From Falsigemmobacter faecalis (GTDB lineage Bacteria; Pseudomonadota; Alphaproteobacteria; Rhodobacterales; Rhodobacteraceae): a stretch of DNA of 64,000 nucleotides. This document shows, one piece after another, positions 25,803 to 35,924 of the stretch. The notes beneath the pieces were generated by a model that did no database searches, was not told the DNA's origin, and saw nothing but the letters and a program-made list of their open reading frames with translations. The stretch spans positions 1 to 64,000 of the forward strand of contig NZ_RRAZ01000015.1 of NCBI RefSeq assembly GCF_003863335.1. The letters run 5' to 3'. Position 1 is the stretch's first letter. Each line of letters begins with the position of its first letter. The translations under genes were made by a program, and so were the position numbers.

Positions 25803-26162
25803 CCACGACAGATGCGCAGCCCCCAGGGGTGGTCCTGATCTGTTCCGCGACGCTTCGCGCAGGCAGATTCCGGGCCAGGGCTCTTGACTTGTCCACTGCG
25901 GGCATTTTGCGGCCGATCAAAGGCTGATTCCGAAGGGCTGAGGGGGACTATAGGGCGCGTGAATATAATTTATTAGTAATATCAATAAGTTACACGAGCG
26001 CCTAAAAAACAGGCAAACCGATAAAGGTTGTTAAATTTAAGGGAAAATCGACGTTCCCCAATGTTTCTCCGCAGAGTTATCCACATATTCCGTGGATGAC
26101 TTGGCACTTGATCTTAGCAAATCACCAGGGCAGCCGATGACGACTCAAAGGCGGGAATCAGA
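25803..26162. other. AT-rich intergenic region with DnaA box and IHF-like site
   Basis: A 360-base gap upstream of uvrC that is strikingly AT-rich from 25960 to 26060. It holds an exact IHF-consensus match TATCAATAAGTTA (25980-25992), the palindrome TTAAATTTAA (about 26031-26040), and a perfect DnaA box TTATCCACA (26077-26085). An inverted, weaker DnaA box (TCATCCACG, minus strand) lies at 26091-26099, making an ATCCAC...GTGGAT inverted repeat. No gene was found. It could be a regulated promoter, a DnaA titration site or an origin-like element. Confidence 0.5.
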
Positions 26163-28043
26163 ATGATGGACGAAAGACCGGAAACAGAGGGTGAATCCAG
26201 GCTGACGGGTCATGCGCTGATCGCCGATCAGGTGCGTCGCCTTGATGGCTCGCCCGGGGTTTACCGGATGCTGAACGCCAAAAATGAGGTGCTCTATGTC
26301 GGCAAGGCGCGCAACCTGCGCGCGCGTGTGTCGAATTATGCCCGCCCCTCAGGCCATTCGGGCCGCATTGCGCGAATGATCTCTGAAACAACCGCCATGA
26401 TGTTTCTGACCACCCGGACAGAGACCGAGGCGCTGCTGCTCGAGCAAAACCTGATCAAGCAGCTGAAGCCGCGGTACAACGTGCTGTTGCGCGATGACAA
26501 AAGCTTTCCGAATATTCTGATCACTGCCCATCCGGGCTATCCGCAGATCACCAAACACCGCGGCCGCCGCTCGGGCCCGGGGCATTTTTACGGGCCCTTC
26601 GCCAGCGCGGGCGCGGTGAACCGTACGCTGACGCAGTTGCAGCGGGTGTTTTTGCTGCGCAACTGCCCCGATACGATGTTCGCCAGCCGCACCCGGCCCT
26701 GCCTGCTTTATCAGATCAAGCGCTGCTCGGCTCCCTGCACCGGCGAGATCTCCGAGCCGGACTATCAGGCGCTGGTCGAAGACGCCCGCCGCTTTCTGGA
26801 AGGAAAATCCACCCGCATTCAGGCCGATCTGGCCGGGCAGATGCAGGCGGCCTCTGAGGCGATGGAATTTGAGCGCGCGGCGGCGCTGCGCGACCGTATC
26901 CGCGCGCTGACGGCTGTGCAGCAGGGCCAGGCAGTCAACCCGCGCAGCCTGGCTGAGGGCGATGTGGTGGCGCTGCATCTGGAGGGCGGGCAGGCCTGTG
27001 TTCAGGTGTTTTTCATCCGCGCCAATCAAAGCTGGGGCAACCGGGATTTCTACCCGCGCACCGGCGCAGGCGCGGAAGAGCCCGAGATTTTGCAGGCCTT
27101 CCTTGCGCAGTTTTATGACGCCCATGAGCCGCCGCGGCAGATCCTGCTGTCGCATGAGGTTGAGGACCCGGATCTTCTGAGTGATCTTCTGTCGCAAAAG
27201 GCAGGCCGCAAGGTGGAAATCCTGGTGCCCAAACGCGGTGAGAAGGCAGAGCTGGTGGAAAACGCCGCCCGCAATGCCCGCGAGTCGCTGGGCCGCCGGC
27301 TGGCCGAGACCACGGCGCAGTCAAAGCTGCTGGCCGGGCTGGCGGAGGCCTTTGAGCTGGATGCGCCGCCAAAGCGCATCGAGATCTACGACAACTCTCA
27401 CATCATGGGGACCAATGCCGTGGGGGGCATGGTCGTCGCGGGCCCTGAGGGGATGATGAAAGGCGAATACCGCAAGTTCAACATTCGCGGCGAAGATCTG
27501 ACGCCGGGCGATGACTTCGGCATGATGAAAGAGGTGCTGACGCGGCGCTTTGCCCGGCTTTTGAAAGAGGATCCGGAGCGGGCTTCTCCGTCCTGGCCGG
27601 ATCTTTTGCTGATCGACGGCGGGGCGGGGCAGATTTCTGCCGTGGCGGAGGTTCTGGCCGGGATGGGGGTGGAGGATATCCCCTTTATCGGGGTGGCCAA
27701 GGGGGTGGACCGCGATCACGGCAAGGAAGAATTCCACCGCCCCGGTCAGCGTCCCATGGCGCTGCCGCGCAATCATCCGGTGCTCTATTTCATCCAGCGC
27801 ATGCGCGATGAGGCGCACCGTTTTGCCATTGGCACCCATCGGGCGAAGCGGGCGAAATCCATGATGGCGACGCCGCTTGATGAAGTGCCGGGAGTGGGGG
27901 CGGCGCGCAAGCGCGCACTGCTGGCGCATTTCGGCTCGGCCAAGGCGGTGAGCCGGGCGGGGGTGCCGGATCTGATGGCGGTCGAGGGGATTTCAGCCTC
28001 TCTGGCGCAGAAGATTTATGATTTCTTCAACGCCAAAGGGTGA
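26163..28043 (+). CDS. uvrC: UvrABC excinuclease subunit C
   Basis: A 626-residue nucleotide-excision-repair nuclease that makes both incisions around bulky lesions. The N-terminal GIY-YIG domain ([18 protein letters not shown]) comes first. A CSAPC cysteine group and the UVR/UvrB-binding motif ([16 protein letters not shown]) follow. The RNase H-like 5'-incision domain starts [17 protein letters not shown], and the C-terminal HhH region includes [20 protein letters not shown]. Adjacent ATGs at 26163 and 26166 leave the start ambiguous by one codon. The upstream DnaA box may couple repair to replication or SOS status, but no LexA box was recognised. Confidence 0.95.
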   Translation: MMDERPETEGESRLTGHALIADQVRRLDGSPGVYRMLNAKNEVLYVGKARNLRARVSNYARPSGHSGRIARMISETTAMMFLTTRTETEALLLEQNLIKQLKPRYNVLLRDDKSFPNILITAHPGYPQITKHRGRRSGPGHFYGPFASAGAVNRTLTQLQRVFLLRNCPDTMFASRTRPCLLYQIKRCSAPCTGEISEPDYQALVEDARRFLEGKSTRIQADLAGQMQAASEAMEFERAAALRDRIRALTAVQQGQAVNPRSLAEGDVVALHLEGGQACVQVFFIRANQSWGNRDFYPRTGAGAEEPEILQAFLAQFYDAHEPPRQILLSHEVEDPDLLSDLLSQKAGRKVEILVPKRGEKAELVENAARNARESLGRRLAETTAQSKLLAGLAEAFELDAPPKRIEIYDNSHIMGTNAVGGMVVAGPEGMMKGEYRKFNIRGEDLTPGDDFGMMKEVLTRRFARLLKEDPERASPSWPDLLLIDGGAGQISAVAEVLAGMGVEDIPFIGVAKGVDRDHGKEEFHRPGQRPMALPRNHPVLYFIQRMRDEAHRFAIGTHRAKRAKSMMATPLDEVPGVGAARKRALLAHFGSAKAVSRAGVPDLMAVEGISASLAQKIYDFFNAKG

Positions 28044-28063
28044 GAGGGCTGTCCGGGTTGGAG

Positions 28064-28118
28064 AGCGCCGGGGCGCTGCCCCGGACCCCGGAGTATTTGA
28101 GAAAAGCCAAAGCCGGGG
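28064..28118 (+). repeat. Dispersed 3' element, copy 2 (after uvrC)
   Basis: Starting 20 bases after the uvrC stop and on the same strand: AGCGCCGGGGCGCTGCCCCG, then GACCCCGGAGTATTTGAG, then AAAAGCCAAAGCCGGGG. It is nearly identical to copy 1 through its hairpin (CCGGGGC-GCT-GCCCCGG) and GGAGTATTT core. Copy 1 continues into a terminator stem; this copy ends without one. Confidence 0.85.
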
Positions 28119-28124
28119 AGTACG

Positions 28125-28781
28125 TCAGAAGGGGGCGGGGGCGGTGAAGCTTTGCATGACGCCGGTGTCGGGGTGGCGCAGGCGCAGGCTCTCGGCGTGG
28201 AGCATGAGGCGGGGGTGATTGCCGGCCTCGCCCTCGGCGTAGAGCGGATCGCCGAGGATTGGATGGCCGAGGGCGGCCATATGCACCCGCAGCTGGTGGC
28301 TGCGGCCGGTCAGCGGCATGAGGCGCACGCGGGTTTCACCATGGCCGGTTTTGACCGCGCGCCAGTCGGTAATGGCGGGTTTGCCGGTTTCGAAATTTAC
28401 GTGCTGGCGCGGGCGGTTGGGCCAGTCGACGATCAGCGGCAGATCCACCCGGCCTTCTTTTTGCGCCATTTCGCCCCAAAGGCGGGCGGCATAGACTTTC
28501 TTCGGGATCCGCGCCTCAAATTGTTTGCCGAGGTGGCCCTGGGCGGCTTTGGTCCGGGCGAAGATGATGACGCCGGAGGTGTCGAGGTCGAGGCGGTGGA
28601 CCAGCAGCACATCGGGGAAGTCATCGCGCAGTCGGTTGATCAGGCAATCCGTGCGGTCTTCGCCGCGTCCCGGCACGGAGAGGAGGCCTGAGGGTTTGTT
28701 CACAACGATGAGGGTTTCATCCGCGAAGAGGATCGCGGGCGGGCCCGGCGGGGGGGCATAGATGAAGGTGGTCTCGCTCAC
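28125..28781 (-). CDS. rluA: RluA-family pseudouridine synthase
   Basis: A 218-residue enzyme that isomerises uridine to pseudouridine in structured RNA. The catalytic-Asp motif HRLDLDTSG is near residue 62, LTGRSHQLRVHMAALGHPI is near residue 158, and the C-terminus is short. There is no N-terminal S4 domain, which fits RluA (23S rRNA 746 and tRNA 32) better than RluC or RluD. The exact target cannot be proved from sequence. It lies 64 bases downstream of the LysE-like gene on the same strand. Confidence 0.87.
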   Translation of the reverse strand: MSETTFIYAPPPGPPAILFADETLIVVNKPSGLLSVPGRGEDRTDCLINRLRDDFPDVLLVHRLDLDTSGVIIFARTKAAQGHLGKQFEARIPKKVYAARLWGEMAQKEGRVDLPLIVDWPNRPRQHVNFETGKPAITDWRAVKTGHGETRVRLMPLTGRSHQLRVHMAALGHPILGDPLYAEGEAGNHPRLMLHAESLRLRHPDTGVMQSFTAPAPF

Positions 28782-28845
28782 GCTGGTGGTCCCCGGGCTG
28801 ATGGTCGGGGGGTTCTAGCGGATTGGCCGGCTGCTTTCCAGCGCC

Positions 28846-29478
28846 TCAGCCTGAGGTGGCAAGCCGCAGGGCCAGGGCGCCGAACATCAGCCCGGCGATG
28901 CGGTTCAAAAGCCCCATGCGGCGGCCAATGCTGCGGCCTGCAAGCCCCGCGAGGAGGCCGTAGGCCATGGTGACAAGGGTGCCTGTGGTGCAGAAGAGAA
29001 GGCCGAGGGCCAGGATCTGCAGTGCGGCGGGCGGGCCTTCGGGGGTGATGAACTGGGGCAGGAAGGCGAGGATAAAGAGGATCGGTTTCGGGTTGAGGAT
29101 ATTGGTCAGCGCGCCTTTGGCGATCACCGGCAGCAGGCGGTCGCTGCGGCCGACCTCTGTCGCATCCGGGCCTGGTGTTGCGGTGAAGCTTTTCCAGCCG
29201 AGCCAGACCAGATAGCCCGCACCGGCCCAGCGGATCACGTCGAGGGCCAGGGGATGGGCAGCGATGAGGGCGGCGACACCAAGGGCTGCGAGGGCGATGT
29301 GGAAAAGGCTGCCAAGGCCGGTGCCGAAGCCGGAGGCTGCGCCTGCGCGTGGCCCGGCTTTGATGCCAAAGGCGGTGGCGGTCAGGACATCGGATCCGGG
29401 GATCAGATTGAGCACGATACCGGCTGAGAGAAAGGTCATCAGCTGCGGCAGGCTCAGGAAAGTCAGAATTTCGGGCAT
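28846..29478 (-). CDS. LysE-family translocator
   Basis: A 210-residue inner-membrane exporter with about six transmembrane helices. The LysE/RhtB signature appears at the N-terminus (SAGIVLNLIPGSDVLTATAFGIKAGPRAG in part: LNLIPGSDVLTATAFGIKAG) and NILNPKPILFILAFLPQFI is near residue 125. It probably exports an amino acid or derivative such as threonine, homoserine or lysine. The ATG at 29478 has GGAGA five bases upstream; the longer frame is not supported. Confidence 0.88.
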   Translation of the reverse strand: MPEILTFLSLPQLMTFLSAGIVLNLIPGSDVLTATAFGIKAGPRAGAASGFGTGLGSLFHIALAALGVAALIAAHPLALDVIRWAGAGYLVWLGWKSFTATPGPDATEVGRSDRLLPVIAKGALTNILNPKPILFILAFLPQFITPEGPPAALQILALGLLFCTTGTLVTMAYGLLAGLAGRSIGRRMGLLNRIAGLMFGALALRLATSG

Positions 29479-29539
29479 GTCAGTCTCCGTCTCAGGGGAC
29501 GGTGGACCGCGCGGGTGGTCTGCGCAAGGGCAAAGCAAA

Positions 29540-29567
29540 GGGCCGTGAAGCGGGTGCTTCACGGCCC
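29540..29567 (-). terminator. Terminator after glyS
   Basis: A 12-bp perfect stem, GGGCCGTGAAGC and GCTTCACGGCCC, with a four-base loop, 19 bases past the glyS stop. On the minus strand it is followed by TTTGCTTTGCCC, a weak T-tract; on the plus strand GAGGGTTTTT follows, so it may be bidirectional. Confidence 0.7.
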
Positions 29568-29586
29568 TGAGGGTTTTTGAAAGGTC

Positions 29587-31725
29587 TCAGCCGTCGATGC
29601 GGGAGAGGTCGGCGACCTGGCCGCAGATCGTGCGGATGCGGTGCAGCAGGTTCAGCCGGTTACGGCGCACCAGCTGGTTGTCGCTGTTGACCTGAACGGC
29701 GGTGAAGAAGGCATCAATGGGCGCGCGCAGGGCGGCCATGGCGGCCATGGCAGCGGCGAAATCCTCGGTGCGCATGGCCGGGGTGATGCTGGCTTCAGCC
29801 TGGTCGAGCGCGGTGAAGAGCGCCTTTTCCTCATCGCCTTCGGCGAATTTGATGTCGGGGCCGAAGCTGTATTCGACGCCGTCTTTCGCCTCGGCCTGGG
29901 TGAGGATGTTATTGGCGCGCTTGAAGCCCTGGATCAGGTTGGTGCCATCTTCCGTCGACAGCATCGCCGAGAGCGCGCGGGCGCGTTTCACCAGCAGCGT
30001 GATGTCATCATTGCCCGGCATGGCAAGGCAGGCGTCGATCACGTCGTGGCGGATGCCTTCGTCTTTCAGGAAGACCTTCAGGCGGTCGTGGATGAAGCCC
30101 AGCAGATCGGTGGCAGGCGTCAGGGCGCATTCGGCCTCAACGCGGTCGGAAGAGAGGCTCGGGGCCTCGTCCGAGGTCACCACCGGCATGGCGGCGCGGT
30201 TGCGGCGCACCGGCTCTACCAGCGTTTGCAGCAGGTTCAGGCGCAGATCATTGGTCAGGATCAGACGGATCACCCCCAGAGCCGCGCGGCGCAGCGCGAA
30301 GGGATCTTTTGAGCCCGTGGGCTTTTCATCGATCGCCCAGAAGCCCGTCAGCGTGTCGAGCTTATCGGCCAGCGCCACGGCGACCGAAACCGGCGCGGTC
30401 GGCACCGTGTCGGTTGGCCCGAGCGGCGAGTAGTGATCGCGCGCGGCATCGGCCAGAGCCTGATCTTCACCGGCGGCGAGAGCGTAATAGCGGCCCATGG
30501 TGCCCTGAAGCTCGGGGAATTCGCCGACCATGGCCGAGCGCAGATCGAGCTTGGCGAGGCGGGCGGCGCGTTCGGTCAGCGCGGCATCCGCAGCCGTCAC
30601 CGCGGAGAGCTCGCGGGCGAGCAGGGCGATGCGGTCGATACGACCGGCCTGGCTGCCGAGTTTGTTGTGGAAGGTCACGGACTTCAGGCCTTCGGCCCAG
30701 AGCGTCATGCCTTCATTGGCAACGCGCAGATCGTTGTCCCAGAAGAAGCGCGCATCCGACAGACGTGCGGCCAGAACCTTGCCGTTGCCCGCAAGGATGG
30801 TCGCGCCATTGTCGGCGGCCTCGGTATTGGCGACGGTCAGGAACTTTTCAATGCGGCCCGTGGCGGGGTTGCGGATCGAGAAGAACTTCTGATGCTCTTT
30901 CATCGAGGTCTGCAGCACTTCCGGCGGCAGGCCGAGGAATTCTTCCGCAATCGGCCCCATCAGCGGCACCGGCCATTCGACCAGACCCGCGATCTCGGTC
31001 AGAAGGCCCGCGTCTTCCACCACTTCCAGCCCTTGGGCAAAAGCGGTCTGGGTCGCGTAATTGCGGATGATCTCAGCACGCTCGGCCTGATCGAGGATCA
31101 CTTTGGCGGCGCGAAGCTTGGCGAGATAATCGTCAAAGCTCTGCACGCCAAAGCGGCCCGGCGCGAGGAAGCGGTGGCCTTGGGTGGAATTGCCGGCGAC
31201 GATGCCATCGACGTTCAGATCGACCACTTCGGCTCCGGCCTCAGTCGTGAGGATGCACAGGATCGAATGCAGCGGACGCACCCAGCGCAGATTGCCCGAG
31301 CCCCAGCGCATCGACTTCGGCCAGGGGAAGGTGCGGATGGTTTTTTCCAGCACATCCGCGATGATCGCCGGGGCTTTGCGGCCGGGCTTTTCCACCACGG
31401 CGTAATAGACCTGGGCCTTTTTGTCGTCGCGCACGACCAGCTGGTCCAGCGTCAGCCCGGTCGAGCGCAGAAAGCCCTCAATGGCGGGGCCGGGGGCGTC
31501 GGTGCGCGGGCCCTTGCGCTCTTCGCGCAGGGCCGGGCTTTCGGCGCTCAGGCCCTCAATGGTCAGGCACAGGCGGCGCGGGGTCGAGAAGGCACCGGCT
31601 GAGGCATAGGTCAGACCCGCCTCAACCAGACCGTCGGTGACCAGTTTCTTCAGGTCCTCACGCGCACGCGCCTGCATGCGGGCGGGGATCTCTTCCGAGA
31701 AAAGCTCGATCAGAAGGTCCGGCAT
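29587..31725 (-). CDS. glyS: Glycyl-tRNA synthetase beta subunit
   Basis: A 712-residue tRNA-binding subunit of the bacterial alpha2-beta2 glycyl-tRNA synthetase. It opens with the typical PDLLIELFSEEIPARMQ and contains a B3/4-like editing-type region, HD-like segments, and a C-terminal anticodon-binding DALR-like domain (RRNRLNLLHRIRTICGQVADLS in part: RNRLNLLHRI). The length is normal. It follows the DUF6446-like gene by three bases and glyQ by about 500, so the two subunits are co-transcribed with that gene between. Confidence 0.96.
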   Translation of the reverse strand: MPDLLIELFSEEIPARMQARAREDLKKLVTDGLVEAGLTYASAGAFSTPRRLCLTIEGLSAESPALREERKGPRTDAPGPAIEGFLRSTGLTLDQLVVRDDKKAQVYYAVVEKPGRKAPAIIADVLEKTIRTFPWPKSMRWGSGNLRWVRPLHSILCILTTEAGAEVVDLNVDGIVAGNSTQGHRFLAPGRFGVQSFDDYLAKLRAAKVILDQAERAEIIRNYATQTAFAQGLEVVEDAGLLTEIAGLVEWPVPLMGPIAEEFLGLPPEVLQTSMKEHQKFFSIRNPATGRIEKFLTVANTEAADNGATILAGNGKVLAARLSDARFFWDNDLRVANEGMTLWAEGLKSVTFHNKLGSQAGRIDRIALLARELSAVTAADAALTERAARLAKLDLRSAMVGEFPELQGTMGRYYALAAGEDQALADAARDHYSPLGPTDTVPTAPVSVAVALADKLDTLTGFWAIDEKPTGSKDPFALRRAALGVIRLILTNDLRLNLLQTLVEPVRRNRAAMPVVTSDEAPSLSSDRVEAECALTPATDLLGFIHDRLKVFLKDEGIRHDVIDACLAMPGNDDITLLVKRARALSAMLSTEDGTNLIQGFKRANNILTQAEAKDGVEYSFGPDIKFAEGDEEKALFTALDQAEASITPAMRTEDFAAAMAAMAALRAPIDAFFTAVQVNSDNQLVRRNRLNLLHRIRTICGQVADLSRIDG

Positions 31726-31728
31726 GGC

Positions 31729-32190
31729 TCAGTTCTCCAATGTGCCGTTAAGCTGGTGCCAGGCAAAGACCCGGCCGTCAGGGTAAACTGCAAGAATTCG
31801 GTCAACACCGAGGTGAATTTCGCGCTCAGAAAGCAGCGCTTTGGCGGCTCCGCTTTGCAGATCCGCGCCAATGGTGGCGGCGTCAAAGCAGGAGAACCAC
31901 GACGGCCCCGTCAGCGGTTCGGGCTTTTCGGCCGGAACCGCGTGGCTCAGCTCACCCGGATCGGCCAGCTGGGCGCAGGCGCGAAAGCGCAGCGGCGAGG
32001 AGGTGGCGTCGATCCCCTCAAACTCTGAGAGCGACAGCGGCTCAACACCGGTCTGCGTGGTGGCGCGCAGCACGGTCGTTTCGGGCAGCGTGTCGTAATA
32101 GGCATAGACCTGCAGCCAGTACATCGCCCCCCCCGCCAGAGCGGCAGAGGCGACGATGGCGATGGCGGCGGTGCGTCCGGTGAAAGCCAT
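31729..32190 (-). CDS. DUF6446-like membrane-anchored protein between glyQ and glyS
   Basis: A 153-residue protein with one N-terminal transmembrane helix (residues about 7-27, TAAIAIVASAALAGGAMYWL). A predicted periplasmic domain follows, with conserved-looking FRACAQL and WFSCFDAATIGADL segments (two cysteines, possible disulfide) and AVYPDGRVFAWHQLN at the end. I believe this is the DUF6446 family found between glyQ and glyS in Rhodobacteraceae. Its function is unknown; conserved placement suggests a shared transcript rather than a synthetase role. The ATG at 32190 fits the membrane segment better than the longer frame. Confidence 0.7.
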   Translation of the reverse strand: MAFTGRTAAIAIVASAALAGGAMYWLQVYAYYDTLPETTVLRATTQTGVEPLSLSEFEGIDATSSPLRFRACAQLADPGELSHAVPAEKPEPLTGPSWFSCFDAATIGADLQSGAAKALLSEREIHLGVDRILAVYPDGRVFAWHQLNGTLEN

Positions 32191-32226
32191 GTCAGACCTT
32201 CCCGTTCCGGCGCTCAGGCGCACGGG

Positions 32227-33159
32227 TCATAGGGTGGCACCTGCGGCTTCGGTCAGCACAAAGGCATCGGCGCATTTCTTCGCCAGCGCCCGGACGCGGC
32301 CGATATAGGCCTGACGCTCGGTGACCGAGATCACGCCGCGCGCGTCGAGCAGGTTGAAGAGATGCGAGGCCTTGATGCATTGGTCATAGGCCGGGTGCAC
32401 CATGACATTGGCGCGGCCGTGGAACTTCGGATCCGTGGCCTCAAAGGCCAGCAGACGCGCGCATTCGGCTTCGGCATCCTCAAAGTGACGCAGCAGCATC
32501 TCAGGGGTGGCCCCGTCGAAGTTGTGGCGGCTGTATTCCTGCTCGGTCTGGCGGAAGACATCGCCATAGCTCAGCGGCACCGGGCTGTCGGGATCGTTGA
32601 AGGGCATCTCCATGACGTGGTCGACGCCAAGGACATACATCGCCAAACGCTCGATCCCATAGGTCAGCTCACCCGGGACGGGGCGGCAGTCATGCCCGCC
32701 AACCTGCTGGAAATAGGTGAACTGCGAGACTTCCATCCCGTCGCACCAGACTTCCCAGCCGAGGCCCCAGGCGCCCAGCGTCGGGCTTTCCCAGTCGTCT
32801 TCGACAAAGCGGATGTCATGCAGGCTGCTGTCGAGGCCGATCTCTTTCAGAGAGCCCAGATAGAGCTCCTGCAGGTTCGGCGGCGAGGGCTTCAGGATGA
32901 CCTGATACTGATAGTAATGCTGCATCCGGTTCGGGTTTTCGCCGTAGCGTCCGTCGGTCGGACGGCGCGAGGGCTGCACATAGGCCGCAGCCCAGGGGCG
33001 CGAGCCGAGCGCACGCAGAATGGTGGCGGGATGGAAGGTGCCGGCGCCGACTTCCATATCATAGGGTTGAAGAACCGCGCAGCCCTGGGCCGCCCAGTAA
33101 TTCTGAAGACGCAGGATCACATCCTGGAAACAACGGGGTTTCTCGGGGCTGACAGCCAT
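32227..33159 (-). CDS. glyQ: Glycyl-tRNA synthetase alpha subunit
   Basis: A 310-residue class II catalytic subunit that activates glycine. Motifs include [19 protein letters not shown] at the start, the motif-2 region [20 protein letters not shown] in parts ([10 protein letters not shown]), and [12 protein letters not shown] as motif 3. The ATG at 33159 has GAGGT five bases upstream; the 168-codon upstream extension is not coding. It is first in the minus-strand glyQ - DUF6446 - glyS transcript. Confidence 0.97.
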   Translation of the reverse strand: MAVSPEKPRCFQDVILRLQNYWAAQGCAVLQPYDMEVGAGTFHPATILRALGSRPWAAAYVQPSRRPTDGRYGENPNRMQHYYQYQVILKPSPPNLQELYLGSLKEIGLDSSLHDIRFVEDDWESPTLGAWGLGWEVWCDGMEVSQFTYFQQVGGHDCRPVPGELTYGIERLAMYVLGVDHVMEMPFNDPDSPVPLSYGDVFRQTEQEYSRHNFDGATPEMLLRHFEDAEAECARLLAFEATDPKFHGRANVMVHPAYDQCIKASHLFNLLDARGVISVTERQAYIGRVRALAKKCADAFVLTEAAGATL

Positions 33160-33287
33160 GGTTGACCTCTTGAAAAGCCCTTGTCTCATAGGCAAGAGGC
33201 GGGGAAGGGTCAATAAAGGGCTCGATTCAGCGCAGTTTTTGTTAACAAATCTTCCGGGTAAGACGGATTTTGAAGGAACGGGTGCGG

Positions 33288-35087
33288 ATGGTGCGGCGGT
33301 TGAGACTTGGAACGGCGACGGCTCTGGTGGCTCTGGTGGGATGGACCGGGGCGGTGCGGGCACAGGAGGGGGCCGGACAGGTCTGGATTCAGATCGAGGC
33401 GCGCAACTCGCTTCCCGCCGCAGAAGAGCGGTTGCAGCGCTGGTCGGCAGAGCTTCCCGGTGTGACGGGCTTTCGGCTGTCTTCGGGCTGGATCGCCGTG
33501 GCCATTGGCCCTTTCTCCCCCGATGAGGCCCGCGCAAGGCTGAGCGAGCTGCGCGCCGCCGGGATGATCCCCGCCGACAGCTATATCCCCGACAACCGCC
33601 TGTTGCGCGAACAAATCTGGTCAGACGGCAGCGCGCCACTGGCCGCCCCGCCGCTGGGGGCACCGATTGCGCCGGTCACAGCCGCGCCGCTGACGGATCC
33701 GGCCGCGCCGGGCCCCGGGGCATCGGAGGTCACTTCCCCTGCGCCCGAGGCTCCGGCTGAGACACTTGCACAGTCCCGCGCCGCGGAAGCCCGTCTGACC
33801 CGCGAAGAGCGCCGAAATATCCAGGAAGCTCTGGCCTGGGCGGGAACCTATACCTCTGCGGTGGACGGGGCCTTTGGTCCGGGCACCCGGGCGGCCATCA
33901 GCGAATGGCAGGGCCGGATGGAGTATGATCCGACCGGCGTTCTCAGCACGGCGCAGCGCAGCGAGCTGGTCGGTGCCTGGCAGGCCGAGGTGACGGCCCT
34001 GGGGCTGGAGCTGGTGAAGGACGAAGAGGCGGGCATTCAGGCGGTGCTGCCGCTGGGGCTGGTGGAATTTGACCGCTATGCCCCGCCCTTCGTGCTCTAC
34101 CGACCCAAAGCGCAAAGCGGGATGGAGCTGCGCCTTATCAGCCAGCCCGGCGATCAGGCGCTGCTGGAGGCGCTTTATCACGACCTCGCTGCCAGTGGCC
34201 TCGTGCCTTCTGAGGGGCCGCGCGAGCTGCGCCGCGGCGGCTTTACCCTTTCGGGTCGCGATGGCGCGGTCGAGGTGCATGCCCGGGCGGAGCTTGATGG
34301 CGCGGCGATCCGGGGCTGGCTGCTGCGCGCCCCGGTGGCTGAGGCGGACCGCAGCCTGCGGGTGATGCAGAGCCTGTCCTCGGGCTTTAAGGGCATCGGG
34401 CGGCAGGTCCTCGACCCTGGTCTCGTGCCGATTGATGAGGGGCTGCGCGCGCAGCTGCAAAACGGGCTTGAGCCTGCGCCGCCGCGGGCAGCCCTCAGCG
34501 GGTTTTACATCGACGGTGCCGGTCAGGTCATGACGGCCCTCGCACCGCTGGAGGGCTGCCGCGAGGTCTATCTCGACAATGTTACCCGGGCTGAGGTGAG
34601 CTGGCAGGATGCGGATCTGGGGCTGGCAGTGCTGCGCCCGGCCACGCCGCTTGCGCCCGCGGTGGTGGCGGGCTTTGCGGCTGCATTGCCGGTGCGCGGC
34701 GCGGAAGCCGTGCTCAGCGGTTTTTCCTTTGGCGCGGGGCTCTCGCTGCCCTCGGTCAGCTTCGGGCGGCTGGAGGCCGGGACCGCGCCGGACGGCACGC
34801 CGGGCCGCGCCACCCTGCGCATGGCGGCGACCCTCGCGGATGCGGGCGGGGCCGTGCTGGGGCCGGACGGGCTGGTGATCGGTGTGCTGCTGCCCGACAC
34901 CGAGGTTGCGGGCACGGCCCTGCCAGAGGGCGTGTCGCTGATCGCGCCCGCGCCGCAGATCCTCGGTGGGTTGGGCCGTGGCGGCCCGCGTCTGCAGGCC
35001 GCTCCGTCTCAGGGTGGGGTCAAAGCCCCGGAGGATCTGACCCGGATCGGGTCAGACCTCGCGGTGCAGGTGATCTGCCGCAGTTAA
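33288..35087 (+). CDS. Exported SPOR-like / peptidoglycan-binding / inactive trypsin-fold protein
   Basis: A 599-residue protein with a signal peptide (cleavage after AVRA). A SPOR-like domain (about 35-105), a Pro/Ala linker, a peptidoglycan-binding domain_1-like segment (about 170-225, [16 protein letters not shown]), a middle domain, and a trypsin-like domain (about 400-545) follow. In the last domain the usual TNAHVVEGC reads TALAPLEGC (His to Ala419). Asp443 is kept in ADLGLAVL. The GNSGGP motif reads DAGGAV (Ser to Ala519). It is thus a predicted non-catalytic protease fold tethered to the cell wall. The start is the ATG after AAGGA; GTG 33282 or TTG 33270 are alternatives. Confidence 0.75.
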   Translation: MVRRLRLGTATALVALVGWTGAVRAQEGAGQVWIQIEARNSLPAAEERLQRWSAELPGVTGFRLSSGWIAVAIGPFSPDEARARLSELRAAGMIPADSYIPDNRLLREQIWSDGSAPLAAPPLGAPIAPVTAAPLTDPAAPGPGASEVTSPAPEAPAETLAQSRAAEARLTREERRNIQEALAWAGTYTSAVDGAFGPGTRAAISEWQGRMEYDPTGVLSTAQRSELVGAWQAEVTALGLELVKDEEAGIQAVLPLGLVEFDRYAPPFVLYRPKAQSGMELRLISQPGDQALLEALYHDLAASGLVPSEGPRELRRGGFTLSGRDGAVEVHARAELDGAAIRGWLLRAPVAEADRSLRVMQSLSSGFKGIGRQVLDPGLVPIDEGLRAQLQNGLEPAPPRAALSGFYIDGAGQVMTALAPLEGCREVYLDNVTRAEVSWQDADLGLAVLRPATPLAPAVVAGFAAALPVRGAEAVLSGFSFGAGLSLPSVSFGRLEAGTAPDGTPGRATLRMAATLADAGGAVLGPDGLVIGVLLPDTEVAGTALPEGVSLIAPAPQILGGLGRGGPRLQAAPSQGGVKAPEDLTRIGSDLAVQVICRS

Positions 35088-35092
35088 GCGGC

Positions 35093-35782
35093 TTACTTCG
35101 CGTCGGGCCGCGTCAGGCCCGCCGCATAAACCACCCCGGCGACGATACCACCCGCCAGCGGCGCCAGGATGAAGACCCAGAGATCGGCCAGCGCCTTGCC
35201 CCCGACAAAGAGCGCAGGCCCGATCGAGCGGGCGGGGTTCACCGAAACGCCGGTGACATTGATGCCGACAAGGTGAATGCCCGCCAGGGTCAGACCGATC
35301 GCCAGACCCGCAAAGCCCGCAGGCGCTGCCGCCGAGGTGGCGCCAAGGATCACGGTGACAAAAACAAAGGTCATCACAAATTCAAAGATCAGCGCGGCAC
35401 CGAGGCTGTATTCCCCCAGATAGCCCGCGCCATAGCCGTTCTGGCCAAGGCCATTGACCGAGATGTCATAGCCCGCAGTGCCGCTGGCAATCATCCACAG
35501 CAGAGCAGCGGCAATCACCGCCCCGATCACCTGGGCGATCATATAGCCCGCGGCCTCTCCCATGGGCATGCGGCCCGCGCTGACCATACCGATGGTCACG
35601 GCGGGGTTCAGATGGGCACCGGAAATCGCCCCCAGACCATAAGCGGCGGCAATCACGCCGATCCCGAAGGCCATCGCGATGCCATGCATACCGATTTTAT
35701 CGCCCATAAGGACGGCGGCGCCACAGCCGAATATGACAAGAATAAAAGTTCCGAGCGCCTCTGCGACGAGTTTATGCGACAT
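35093..35782 (-). CDS. aqpZ: Aquaporin Z-type water channel
   Basis: A 229-residue six-helix MIP channel. Both NPA boxes are intact: SGAHLNPAVTIG near residue 61 and SVNPARSIGPALF near residue 182. Water-selective AqpZ features, rather than glycerol-facilitator ones, are suggested by the second motif NPARS and the short loops. It converges on the pseudo-protease gene with five bases between stops, and diverges from lipA. GGAGGG is upstream of the ATG at 35782. Confidence 0.93.
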   Translation of the reverse strand: MSHKLVAEALGTFILVIFGCGAAVLMGDKIGMHGIAMAFGIGVIAAAYGLGAISGAHLNPAVTIGMVSAGRMPMGEAAGYMIAQVIGAVIAAALLWMIASGTAGYDISVNGLGQNGYGAGYLGEYSLGAALIFEFVMTFVFVTVILGATSAAAPAGFAGLAIGLTLAGIHLVGINVTGVSVNPARSIGPALFVGGKALADLWVFILAPLAGGIVAGVVYAAGLTRPDAK

Positions 35783-35924
35783 AAAATACTCCCTCCCCGC
35801 CTGGCGGGGCTCCTGATACATCCCGCTGAAAATGGCTCACCCCGGCCCTTGGGCAGGTGGCGTTGCGTTGCGGGCAAAATCAGCCTATCTCAGGGTCAGC
35901 CATGCCGTCAGGGGGGGAATTCCT

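Noticed and set aside
25803-26162. Calling this region oriC.
   Set aside because: Only one perfect DnaA box was seen, and skew could not be computed. Kept as an observation only.
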